NCBI RefSeq assembly: GCF_004005565.1
Contig: NZ_SADD01000005.1
Coordinates: forward strand, 124,001-188,000
Direction of reading: 5' to 3'
Length of the DNA: 64,000 bases
From: Lujinxingia sediminis
Lineage (GTDB): Bacteria; Myxococcota_A; Bradymonadia; Bradymonadales; Bradymonadaceae
Part shown: positions 57,016 through 64,000 of the stretch, piece after piece
Layout of the letters: each line of letters opens with the position of its first letter
Numbering within the stretch: the first letter of the stretch is position 1
Notes under the pieces: generated by a model
What the model was told of the DNA's origin: nothing
The model's input: only the letters and a program-made list of their open reading frames with translations
The model's database searches: none
Made by a program: the position numbers and the translations under genes

Positions 57016-57328
57016 CTCGGGGAATCATTCATACCGTCTGGCCCAAGGTAGACCCGGCACAGGGCGGTGTCGAGCAGGTCTGCTGGCACTCACGGTGCTC
57101 GTTCTTGGGATGATGGTTGCCGGGGGGTGTGTGACGACCACCGAGTGCGACGAGTACGTGCGTTGTGGTGATGGCGAGATGTGCTACAAGCGCCAGTGTC
57201 TGCCTCAGTGCGCCGACAACGCTCAGTGTGAGGCACCGGCGCAGTGTGTGCCCTGTCAGCCGGAGAGCGGGGCCCTGGAGGGAGATTGTCTGGGCGAAGC
57301 CGGTCGAGTGTGTGTGGAGCCGGGCTAA
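57005..57328 (+). CDS. Small Cys-rich lipoprotein
   Basis: A 107-residue predicted lipoprotein from ATG 57005 (start uncertain; it overlaps the divergent SppA start by 11 bases). The hydrophobic leader ends in VAGGC. About twelve Cys follow in ordered pairs (CDEYVRCGDGEMC, CLPQCADNAQC, CVPC), like small toxin or EGF-type disulfide modules. xseA begins 21 bases downstream. No function is recognisable. Confidence 0.6.
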   Translation: MKLISGNHSYRLAQGRPGTGRCRAGLLALTVLVLGMMVAGGCVTTTECDEYVRCGDGEMCYKRQCLPQCADNAQCEAPAQCVPCQPESGALEGDCLGEAGRVCVEPG

Positions 57329-57349
57329 GACTGCAAAAAGGGTGCGCCG

Positions 57350-59143
57350 ATGGCGCGAATGATCGACATCGAGGAGCAGCATAGCCGGCTGCGCATCAGT
57401 TTCCCCTACGACCGGGAGCTCGTGGCGGTGGTGCGCACGCTTCCCGATCGCTGGTACGACAAACACACCCGCAGCTGGCTTGTTCCCCTGGAGCACCTGG
57501 CCTTTGTGATCAGCAAACTTGAGGCGCATCACTTCAAGCATAGCGAGGATTTGCGGTCATACTGCGCTGACAATCAGTCGCAGGCCCGGGAGCTTCCGGC
57601 GCCGGCGCTTCCCACGGTGCCCGAGGGCACACTGACGGTGGCTCAGCTCAATCATCAGGCGCGGCTGGCGTTGCGTGAGCGTTTTGCTGAGGCGGTCTGG
57701 CTTGTCGGTGAGTTGCAGGATTTTGATAAAAACCGAGCCAGCGGCTACCGCACGTTTTTCTTCGATCTTGTGGAGCGCCCCTATGCCGGGGCCAGCGAGG
57801 TGGCGCGGATTAAGGCGGTCCTCTTTGAGGATGATCGTCGTCGGGTGGAAGAGGCGTTGCGCCAGAGTGCGCTTGATGTGCGTCTGCGGGACGGGCTGGC
57901 GGTGCGGGTGCTGGTGAAGATCGATCTCTATCCGCAGAACGGACGGTTTCAGGTCATCGTTCAGGATGTTGACCCTCGCTACACCGCCGGTGAGCTGGAG
58001 ATGAACCGGGAGCGGGCCTTTCGTGCGCTCGAGGCACGAGGGGTTGCGGGGCTGAACCTGGCATTGCCCTTGCCCTTGTGTCCGCTGCGCGTGGGCCTCA
58101 TCACAAGTTATGAGAGCGACGCCTACAACGACTTCGCCCACCAGCTGGCGCAGAGCGGGTTTGGCTTTGCGTTGACCGTGCACCACGCCAACGTGCAGGG
58201 GGTGCACACCGAGGCTTCCGTGTTGCGGGCGCTGCGCTATTTTGAGGCGCGGGCTTCCGACTTCGATGTGGTGGCCATCGTGCGCGGAGGAGGCTCGCGC
58301 TCGGACCTGGCGTATTTCGACACCGAGGCCATTGGTGAGGCGGTATGCCGGCTTCCCCTGAAGGTGATCTGCGGGGTGGGGCATCAACGCGATGTATGCC
58401 TTTTGGATGTGATCAGCACCTCGACGAAGACGCCTACGGCTGCCGCGGACGTGCTCATCGAGCAGGTGGAGCGCTTTGGGGCGACGATGGAAGATCGCTA
58501 CGCGAGGCTGGCGCGCCATGCCACCCGCCAGGTGGAGCGGGAGCGGCAGCGTTTGCGGGTTGCAAGCGCGGTGCTTGAGCGCGATGTGACACGCGGGGTG
58601 GAGCGCGCACGCCTGCGGGAGGCCCGGGCGCGTGACCGTGTCAGCGCTGCGGTGCGCCGCCGGGTCGACAAGGCCGCGCGCCACACAGAGCGTGCCGAGG
58701 AGCGGTTGGCCCGGGCAGTGGAGCGGCGCACAGACGATGCGCGCCGTGAGGTGGAGCGCGCTTCGCGTGGGCTTTCATGGCACGCGGTGCAGGCGCGCCT
58801 TCGGCGACGGCTCGATGAGATTCGCGATCGCCAGGAGCGCCTCGATCGTGCCACCCGAGTGACGCTCATGCAGGCGCGGGCGAAGCTGGAGTTTGCCGAG
58901 GAGCAACGTCGTTTGCTCGACCCGGCTCGTGTGCTCTCCCGGGGATTTGCGATCGTGCGCGGCCCTCAGGGCGTGGTGCGCGGACCGGGCGAGTTGGAGG
59001 TCGGCGCACATTTTGAGGTGGAACTCGCCGGCGGTCGACTGACCGCAACGCGCATTTCAGACCCCGATGATGTATCGACACGAGTTTCTTCATCGCCGCA
59101 GAGCGAACTGCCCTGCGGCACACCCCCTGAGGAGAGCCCATGA
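57350..59143 (+). CDS. xseA: Exodeoxyribonuclease VII large subunit with HARP-like N-terminal extension
   Basis: A 597-residue protein, longer than usual (about 400-460). Residues about 94-597 are XseA: TLTVAQLNHQARLALRERF and WLVGELQDFD open the OB domain. VGLITSYESDAYNDFAHQL, IVRGGGSRSDLAYFD and ICGVGHQRDVCLLD form the catalytic region, and a long Arg-rich coiled coil ends with RGFAIVRGP. Residues about 11-63 are extra: LRISFPYDRELVAVVR, LPDRWYDKHTRSWLVPLE. This matches the HARP pattern of SMARCAL1-type annealing helicases. XseA with XseB degrades single-stranded DNA. It overlaps xseB by 4 bases. Confidence 0.93.
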   Translation: MARMIDIEEQHSRLRISFPYDRELVAVVRTLPDRWYDKHTRSWLVPLEHLAFVISKLEAHHFKHSEDLRSYCADNQSQARELPAPALPTVPEGTLTVAQLNHQARLALRERFAEAVWLVGELQDFDKNRASGYRTFFFDLVERPYAGASEVARIKAVLFEDDRRRVEEALRQSALDVRLRDGLAVRVLVKIDLYPQNGRFQVIVQDVDPRYTAGELEMNRERAFRALEARGVAGLNLALPLPLCPLRVGLITSYESDAYNDFAHQLAQSGFGFALTVHHANVQGVHTEASVLRALRYFEARASDFDVVAIVRGGGSRSDLAYFDTEAIGEAVCRLPLKVICGVGHQRDVCLLDVISTSTKTPTAAADVLIEQVERFGATMEDRYARLARHATRQVERERQRLRVASAVLERDVTRGVERARLREARARDRVSAAVRRRVDKAARHTERAEERLARAVERRTDDARREVERASRGLSWHAVQARLRRRLDEIRDRQERLDRATRVTLMQARAKLEFAEEQRRLLDPARVLSRGFAIVRGPQGVVRGPGELEVGAHFEVELAGGRLTATRISDPDDVSTRVSSSPQSELPCGTPPEESP

Positions 59144-59370
59144 ACGAGTTTACAACGCCCCCAGACGAGAGCCTCAGCTACGGTGAGGCCATGGAGGAAC
59201 TCAACCGAATTCTTGCGGCGATCGAGGGCGATGCTGTCGATCTCGATGAGCTTGGCGAGCGGGTGGCCCGCGCCGCCGAGCTCATTCGCATGTGCCGCGA
59301 GAAGATCGATCAGACCGAGTTTCAGGTCCGAACGATCATCGAAGAGCTCGACGGGCGTGACGAGGGCTGA
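59140..59370 (+). CDS. xseB: Exodeoxyribonuclease VII small subunit
   Basis: A 76-residue helical hairpin protein with LSYGEAMEELNRILAAIE and the long second helix ending in FQVRTIIEEL. Several copies bind the XseA coiled coil. The ATG overlaps the xseA stop (ATGA). Confidence 0.95.
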   Translation: MNEFTTPPDESLSYGEAMEELNRILAAIEGDAVDLDELGERVARAAELIRMCREKIDQTEFQVRTIIEELDGRDEG

Positions 59371-59373
59371 GGC

Positions 59374-59928
59374 TTAGAGCACCTCGACCCGAAACTCGGC
59401 GATGACCCGAAAGCGAGCCGTCGCGGAAGGGGCGCTGCCGGAGGCGTCGCTGCTCAGCCGCATGCCTTCTTCGATGTAGGGTTTGAGGTTGACCCCCTCG
59501 GCGATCTCCAGCGCAAACCTTGCGGTATCTTCGGGGGCCGGCGCGCGCCTGGCGAGTTCAACCGAGGGGAGATCGGAGCCGCTGCGGGCGGACTCAATGG
59601 TGATGGTAACCTCATCGATGAAGTCGAAGTTGGGCTCCTCACTGTCGTTCTCCAGCGCAAAGGTCAGGTCGGTCAGGTACACCGCCTGGGCGCCATCGGC
59701 GTCTTGAGCCTGAAGCTCCTGCTGAAGGTTGACGCTCAGGGGGATGCGCGTCGGGAAGAGATTTCCCAGGCCCAGGAGGCTGTCGCCTCGGCCCTGAATC
59801 TCAATGACATCGCTCTCTTCGGTGAAGGTGAAGGCGACGATGCCGCACGCCGTCAGGCCGAGCAGGAGTAGAGCGAGGGCGCCGATGAGAAGGGGGCGGC
59901 CAGGCAGTAACCGGGGAAAGGACATCAT
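59374..59928 (-). CDS. Predicted lipoprotein, LEA/WHy-like fold possible
   Basis: A 184-residue lipoprotein from ATG 59928, with a GGAG site at five bases. The leader ends in LTAC. The mature part is a small beta domain with alternating strands (IPLSVNLQQEL, VYLTDLTFALEN, FIDEVTITIESA), which resembles lipoproteins with an LEA/WHy-like immunoglobulin fold. It is convergent with xseB. No catalytic residue pattern was seen. Confidence 0.6.
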   Translation of the reverse strand: MMSFPRLLPGRPLLIGALALLLLGLTACGIVAFTFTEESDVIEIQGRGDSLLGLGNLFPTRIPLSVNLQQELQAQDADGAQAVYLTDLTFALENDSEEPNFDFIDEVTITIESARSGSDLPSVELARRAPAPEDTARFALEIAEGVNLKPYIEEGMRLSSDASGSAPSATARFRVIAEFRVEVL

Positions 59929-59995
59929 CAAAGCTCCGTTCGAGAACGTGGGACGGGGAGTCAAAAGAAGGTCGTGAGTGTCTCATCACGACGCG

Positions 59996-60053
59996 GTGAG
60001 CATACGTTGATGCTACGCTCGATGCCGTCGACGCGGTATCAACGTTGGCTCAC
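59996..60053. repeat. Bipartite inverted repeat in a divergent promoter gap
   Basis: GTGAGC-3-CGTTGAT at 59996-60011 is mirrored by ATCAACG-3-GCTCAC at 60038-60053. Thirteen of sixteen arm positions pair across a 26-base centre. It lies between the divergent lipoprotein and GltJ-like genes, about 70 bases from one start and 170 from the other. It is a candidate operator for a dimeric or paired regulator. Confidence 0.5.
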
Positions 60054-60220
60054 GACGTCATACCAGAATGGGATGCGTACGCACGTATCGCGTTGCATGT
60101 TTGGGTGAACAGTACCCCTCAAAGAGGGGACGCAAGGTCGCTTGTCACAAAGGGTTGCGAGCGGTAGAGTTGCCCCGATTTTCCGAGGCCAAGACAGGCC
60201 CGAATGAGGACCCAGACTGC

Positions 60221-62140
60221 ATGAAGTTCTACTGCGACAGTTGCCAGACCAAGTACTCGATCGCCGATGAGAAGGTTCGAGGCAAGGTTCTGAAGGTGCG
60301 CTGCAAGAAGTGCAGCCACATTATCACGGTACGCGAGGCAAGTCGGCCTACGGCTGCGGCTCCGTCAGCGGCACCGGGTCCGCGTACGGTGGCCTGGCAT
60401 TATGCCATCAATGGTCAGTCATTTGGGCCGATGGCAGAGGAAGTGCTTCGCCAGAAAATCGCCTCGGGTGAGGTGGGTGACGCGGCGTACCTCTGGAATG
60501 AGACGTTCAGTGACTGGAAGCCGTTGCGCTCGGTCGCTGAATTTTCCGCTGCGCTTGAGCAGGCCCACGCCGTCAAGCCCTCGCCGCGCACCATCGGAGT
60601 GAAGGAAGCGCTCAGTGCGATCAGCGTGCCTGAAAATACAGGTATGGAGCTGGGGGCCGAGCCCAGCTTCACCGAGGCGGAGCCCAGTGAGGCTGAAGAC
60701 GACGCGACGGTCGTCGATCTGAACCGCTCCGAGCTGCTCAAAGCGGCTGCAGCGCGTCAGGCTGAGAGCGCCGACAAGGCGGTGGCAGGCTTCAAGGCGA
60801 GCCTGGAACCGACGGGGCAATCCGAACGCAAAGATCGGTTGGCGAAACTTCGCGAGCGCCTGCATCTCGATGAAGGCGAAGATGATGCGGCGACCGAGCC
60901 GGCCATCGACAGCGAGGATTCGCAGCCCCAGGGTGGTGTGGATCTCGCCCTGGGGGACACGCTCGATGCGGGCGAGCCATCGTCGGCTCCAGTGAGCTCG
61001 CCGACCTCCGAGCACGACGGTCTTTTTGGCGGATTTGATGCGCCGAGTGCTCTAGCGCCGGCGAACTCCCGGCCTCAGCAACAGGCCCAGGAGAGCGACG
61101 CGGGGCAGGAACAGCCCACCGACGCGGTGCCCTTCTTCCCCAGCGCGCCGAAGCTCGGTGACGCCAAAGCGAACTCGTCGAGCCGCCTTGAGGAGGTGAC
61201 CGGGAGTCTGTTGATCCAGCTCAACTCCATCAAAAAGGACAGCCGCAAACGCATGATCTTCTTCGGGGCGGCTGCGCTCGTGCTGGTATGCGTGGTGGGG
61301 GGAATTGGTTATGTGGTGGCCACCTCGGAGTCTGTGGAGGTCGCGGAGACCGCTCCGAAGGTTCGTTTCGATAACCTGGGTCAGGCTCCGAAGTTCAATA
61401 AGTACTCCAAAGAGCAAACCGCTCGCGCCACCAGTATGTTTGTGATCGAAGAAGACATCGTGATCTCGCGCGAAGATGGACGGGCAGCCTTTGAGCAGGA
61501 AGAAGAGGCGCGTAAGGCCGGGAAGAGCTCCGACGAGATTCGACGCGAGCAGATTGCGCGTGCCGAGAGTAACCCGCGGCTTCTTCCGAAGATCGACGCC
61601 AACGCATTGCGCTTTGAGGGTGGCTCCACCGACGGGGCGCAGATTGGCCGAGGGGCATCCAACTCGGGGATCAACCGCGACGGCGTGGGGGCAACCGCCG
61701 GTGGCTTTGAGGTTGGCGGATTGGCAGGGGCTGCGGAGGCTGGTGCCGCCGATGACCGTTTTCAGCGGATGGCTTCGCTGAAGACCGAGTCGAATCGGGA
61801 GATCTACCGTCCGCATGCGGATCTGGAGGCCGGGCGTAAGGCAAAAGGGCCGCAGGGGCTAGCCCCGGAGGAGGTTGCCCAGGGGTTTCGGACCGTTTCG
61901 CAGAGTATCGGGTTGTGCCGCGAGCGCCATATGTGGCGCGGCGGCACCATTGATGCGCGACGCATTCACCTGACGCTTCAGGTTCTCAATACCGGGCGCA
62001 TCGGGCGGATCAAGCTGGAGCCGGATTCGCTGGAAGGCACTGAGTTTAGCCGGTGTATGAACACGCACCGCGATCGGTGGAGTTTTCCCAGCTTTAACGG
62101 CGAGCCTATCGAAGTTCGCGCGCCCTTTGTGCTGCAGTGA
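60221..62140 (+). CDS. GltJ/AgmX-like protein: zinc ribbon, GYF domain, TM, TonB-like C terminus
   Basis: A 639-residue inner-membrane protein from ATG 60221. Residues 1-36 are an MJ0042-type zinc ribbon (Cys5, Cys8, Cys28, Cys31). Residues about 58-105 form a GYF_2 domain (WHYAINGQSFGP, YLWNETFSDWKPL). A long low-complexity linker leads to one TM (about 344-367). The periplasmic part ends in an AgmX/PglI domain with SIGLCRERHMW and CMNTHRDRW. This is the domain order of M. xanthus GltJ, whose ribbon and GYF domains receive cytosolic polarity signals. A polarity or envelope role here is inferred. The longer upstream frame lacks domain content. Confidence 0.85.
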   Translation: MKFYCDSCQTKYSIADEKVRGKVLKVRCKKCSHIITVREASRPTAAAPSAAPGPRTVAWHYAINGQSFGPMAEEVLRQKIASGEVGDAAYLWNETFSDWKPLRSVAEFSAALEQAHAVKPSPRTIGVKEALSAISVPENTGMELGAEPSFTEAEPSEAEDDATVVDLNRSELLKAAAARQAESADKAVAGFKASLEPTGQSERKDRLAKLRERLHLDEGEDDAATEPAIDSEDSQPQGGVDLALGDTLDAGEPSSAPVSSPTSEHDGLFGGFDAPSALAPANSRPQQQAQESDAGQEQPTDAVPFFPSAPKLGDAKANSSSRLEEVTGSLLIQLNSIKKDSRKRMIFFGAAALVLVCVVGGIGYVVATSESVEVAETAPKVRFDNLGQAPKFNKYSKEQTARATSMFVIEEDIVISREDGRAAFEQEEEARKAGKSSDEIRREQIARAESNPRLLPKIDANALRFEGGSTDGAQIGRGASNSGINRDGVGATAGGFEVGGLAGAAEAGAADDRFQRMASLKTESNREIYRPHADLEAGRKAKGPQGLAPEEVAQGFRTVSQSIGLCRERHMWRGGTIDARRIHLTLQVLNTGRIGRIKLEPDSLEGTEFSRCMNTHRDRWSFPSFNGEPIEVRAPFVLQ

Positions 62141-62172
62141 GCAGGGCAATCGTACGTTGTTCATAAAGGAAC

Positions 62173-62203
62173 GCCCGGCTTGCAGAAGCCGGGCGTTTTT
62201 TTG
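62173..62203 (+). terminator. Intrinsic terminator after the GltJ-like gene
   Basis: CGCCCGGCTT pairs perfectly with AAGCCGGGCG around GCAG, followed by seven T. It ends the plus-strand transcript in front of the convergent gene at 62218. Confidence 0.92.
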
Positions 62204-62217
62204 TGTTGGGTGCCAAT

Positions 62218-62907
62218 TCAGGGGAAGGGTTGAGAGGCTTCTTCAAGGGCGAGTAGGTCATTGCGGAGCAGTTCCAGGTCGACTTCGGTGAGGCGATCGT
62301 TGTGGGCTGCCAGGTGATCTTCGACGCGTTCGATCCAGGCATGTGCCTGCGCTGCCGCACCGGCATGCACGAAGTCTTCTGCGATCTCGAAGAGCGTGTC
62401 TCCCATCGTCGCTTCTGGCTCGGTGCCAAGGGCCTCCTGGTAGAGGTGGTCGGCGTCTTCGGGCTGTCCGGCGAGCAGGGTCAGCCAGGCCCGTGCGCGC
62501 GCCGCAGTGAGGGGCAGAGGGCAGGGCGCGCCTGTTCCGATGTCGATCGCGGCCAGGGCGTCTGCAAGTCGGGCGTCGCGGGCGAGGGCAGCTGCATGTT
62601 GCATGGCGATCTCGCCATAGTGCAGCGCAGGGTGGTTGCGCTCGCCAGTGAGGATCGATTCGCTAAGGCTGAGAAAATCCTCGGTGCGCTGCAACTGCAA
62701 GCAGCGGCGGGCCAGCGCCCATCGCTCCAGGTCGGTCTGCGCCTCTGTGGCCGGCACCTCAGCGTCCGCCGACCAGTGCAGCCAACGGTCATGGCGCGCG
62801 GCCTCCCCGATGGAGGTGACCTCCCATGCGTGGTAAAGGTATCCGGCTTCGTCGTTGAAATAGTCAGGATAGTTGTCGCCAATCGATGGCGCGAAGTCGT
62901 CAGACAT
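62218..62907 (-). CDS. Helical-repeat (TPR-like) protein, unknown function
   Basis: A 229-residue cytosolic protein, mostly alpha-helical with spaced Ala/Leu pairs (for example ARAWLTLLAGQPEDADHLYQ), suggesting tetratricopeptide-like repeats. It begins with a short acidic segment containing NYPDYFND. No motif was recognised. It is divergent from the DUF368 gene by 76 bases. Confidence 0.6.
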   Translation of the reverse strand: MSDDFAPSIGDNYPDYFNDEAGYLYHAWEVTSIGEAARHDRWLHWSADAEVPATEAQTDLERWALARRCLQLQRTEDFLSLSESILTGERNHPALHYGEIAMQHAAALARDARLADALAAIDIGTGAPCPLPLTAARARAWLTLLAGQPEDADHLYQEALGTEPEATMGDTLFEIAEDFVHAGAAAQAHAWIERVEDHLAAHNDRLTEVDLELLRNDLLALEEASQPFP

Positions 62908-62983
62908 CGTTTAACCTTTCGGGTCGTTGAGAAGACCCACAGAACGCGCTCTTCATCAGGGCGCGCGCAGATATGAGGCAGGG

Positions 62984-64000
62984 ATGCAGCGAGTGTTGCT
63001 CTATTTTAAAGGCGTATGCATGGGCATCGCCGACATCATTCCCGGAGTCAGCGGCGGGACGCTGGCCTTGATCTTGGGCATCTACACCGAGCTGGTCAAT
63101 ACGATAAAGGGGCTCAACCTTCGGTGGGTGGCGCCGCTGGGTCGGTGGCTAACGCAGGGGCGAAAGGAGGAGGACCGGCGCGCGCTTATTGCGGCTCTTG
63201 AAACACTTAATCTGGTCTTCTTGATGGTGCTCGGTGCTGGTATCGCCACTGCCATTGCCGTCGGGGGGCTGGTGCTTCCCGGGTTGTTGGAGCGCTATCC
63301 CGAGGTGATGCGAGCGCTCTTCTTCGGGCTGATCCTGGCAAGTGTGCCCGTGCCCTTTAAGATGATCGAGTTTCGCGACGGCCGCATGAAAGCCGTGGCC
63401 GCGGTCGCGGTGGTTGTGGGCGTGATCGTGGGGTGGGTGCTGACCAACCCGGCCACGACCTTTGAGACTCAGATGACCTGGAAGGAGGTTAGCTCTCAGG
63501 AGCAGACCATGCGTGATGTGGTGCGTGAGGGTCCCAGCGCCTGGGCAGCCGAGCAGGTCTACTGGGCGCCGCAGAATGAAGCGCTGCGTGAGGCCATGGG
63601 ACAGGCCTATCCCGAGTTGGACCTCGCTCCTCCGGGGGCAGAGGCTGCGCAGGACAAAGATGCGGTGAAGGCGCGCAGCGAGGCGTATGAGGCGTTGAGC
63701 ATTCCGGCCGGAACGCCCGTGCAGATCCCTCAGCCGGCGCCCTGGTACATCTTCGTGGTGGGGATGATCGCTATCTGCGCGATGATTCTTCCCGGGATCA
63801 GCGGCTCGTACCTCTTGTTGATTCTGGGCGGCTATTTCTTTGTGCTTAACGCGCTCAAAGGCGTCATCACGGGGCTGGCCTCGGGGAGTCTTCCGCTGAA
63901 CGCGGCGATGTACGTCGGGCTCTTTATGGCCGGGGCGGCCGTCGGCATTTTGAGCTTCTCGCGGGTGTTAAGCTGGTTGTTGCACCGTTTTACCGTGCCT
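62984..64000 (+). CDS. DUF368 polyprenyl-phosphate transporter (3' end outside window)
   Basis: 339 residues are visible from ATG 62984; the frame runs off the window. The two inverted family motifs are seen: GIADIIPGVSGGT near 14-26 and MILPGISGSYLLLI near 267-280. DUF368 proteins were recently shown to recycle undecaprenyl phosphate across the inner membrane. A hydrophilic stretch of about 95 residues (about 156-252) lies between the halves, larger than usual and probably on one side of the membrane. A GAGGCAGGG site precedes the start. Confidence 0.88.
   Translation, partial: MQRVLLYFKGVCMGIADIIPGVSGGTLALILGIYTELVNTIKGLNLRWVAPLGRWLTQGRKEEDRRALIAALETLNLVFLMVLGAGIATAIAVGGLVLPGLLERYPEVMRALFFGLILASVPVPFKMIEFRDGRMKAVAAVAVVVGVIVGWVLTNPATTFETQMTWKEVSSQEQTMRDVVREGPSAWAAEQVYWAPQNEALREAMGQAYPELDLAPPGAEAAQDKDAVKARSEAYEALSIPAGTPVQIPQPAPWYIFVVGMIAICAMILPGISGSYLLLILGGYFFVLNALKGVITGLASGSLPLNAAMYVGLFMAGAAVGILSFSRVLSWLLHRFTVP

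Overview
The window is GC-rich, densely coded chromosomal DNA. The gene content suggests a deltaproteobacterium-like Gram-negative of the Myxococcota/Bradymonadota group. The evidence is two inner-membrane proteins built like the myxobacterial gliding-machinery proteins GltJ and GltG (AgmX/PglI-type tails), a MYXO-CTERM-like sorting signal, several Cys-rich lipoproteins, an LolA/SppA/SurE envelope set, and an alternative complex III joined to a caa3 oxidase. This placement is an inference from gene content; no rRNA or tRNA gene was seen.

Layout. (1) Positions 1-5143, minus strand: a MoxR ATPase / DUF58 / BatA-type VWA operon headed by a long coiled-coil membrane protein. (2) 5225-14565: a transglycosylase (GT51) fused to an AsmA-like region, a Cys-rich lipoprotein with a triplicated module, then a plus-strand run of a coiled-coil protein, an FMN-binding-like exported protein, surE and apt, and a lone exported protein. 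(3) 14619-31754, minus strand: one very large respiratory cluster, transcribed actA-actB-actC-actD-actE-actF-triheme cytochrome c-coxB-coxA-coxC-coxD, then a terminator-like hairpin, then ctaB-ctaG-small membrane gene-SURF1. Quinol electrons would enter ActC/ActF, pass through the ActB Fe-S clusters and the ActA/ActE hemes, through the triheme cytochrome and the two heme domains of CoxB to CuA, and then to an A2-type CoxA. Assembly factors for heme O and CuB are encoded at the 3' end. (4) 32155-40003: MFS exporter, CorC/CNNM protein, lolA, two convergent Cys-cluster (YkgJ-like) proteins, and two membrane or cytosolic proteins of unknown role. (5) 40031-52738, minus strand: tilS-ftsH-folP-cdaA-cdaR-glmM-pdxJ-nnr, a conserved housekeeping/c-di-AMP block. 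It ends in an odd composite protein and starts beside a protease-like exported protein. (6) 53098-64000: a GltG-like protein, glutaredoxin, SppA, a small lipoprotein, xseA (with a HARP-like N-terminal extension) and xseB, a lipoprotein, a GltJ-like protein, a helical-repeat protein, and a DUF368 polyprenyl-phosphate transporter cut by the window edge.

No mobile element, prophage, CRISPR array or defence island was recognised. The most unusual items are the respiratory supercluster with its extra triheme cytochrome, the modified CoxB and the extended ActD; the HARP-XseA fusion; the lipoprotein/MYXO-CTERM/second-signal-peptide/beta-barrel composite; the AsmA-GT51 fusion; and several dyad-symmetric elements in promoter gaps.
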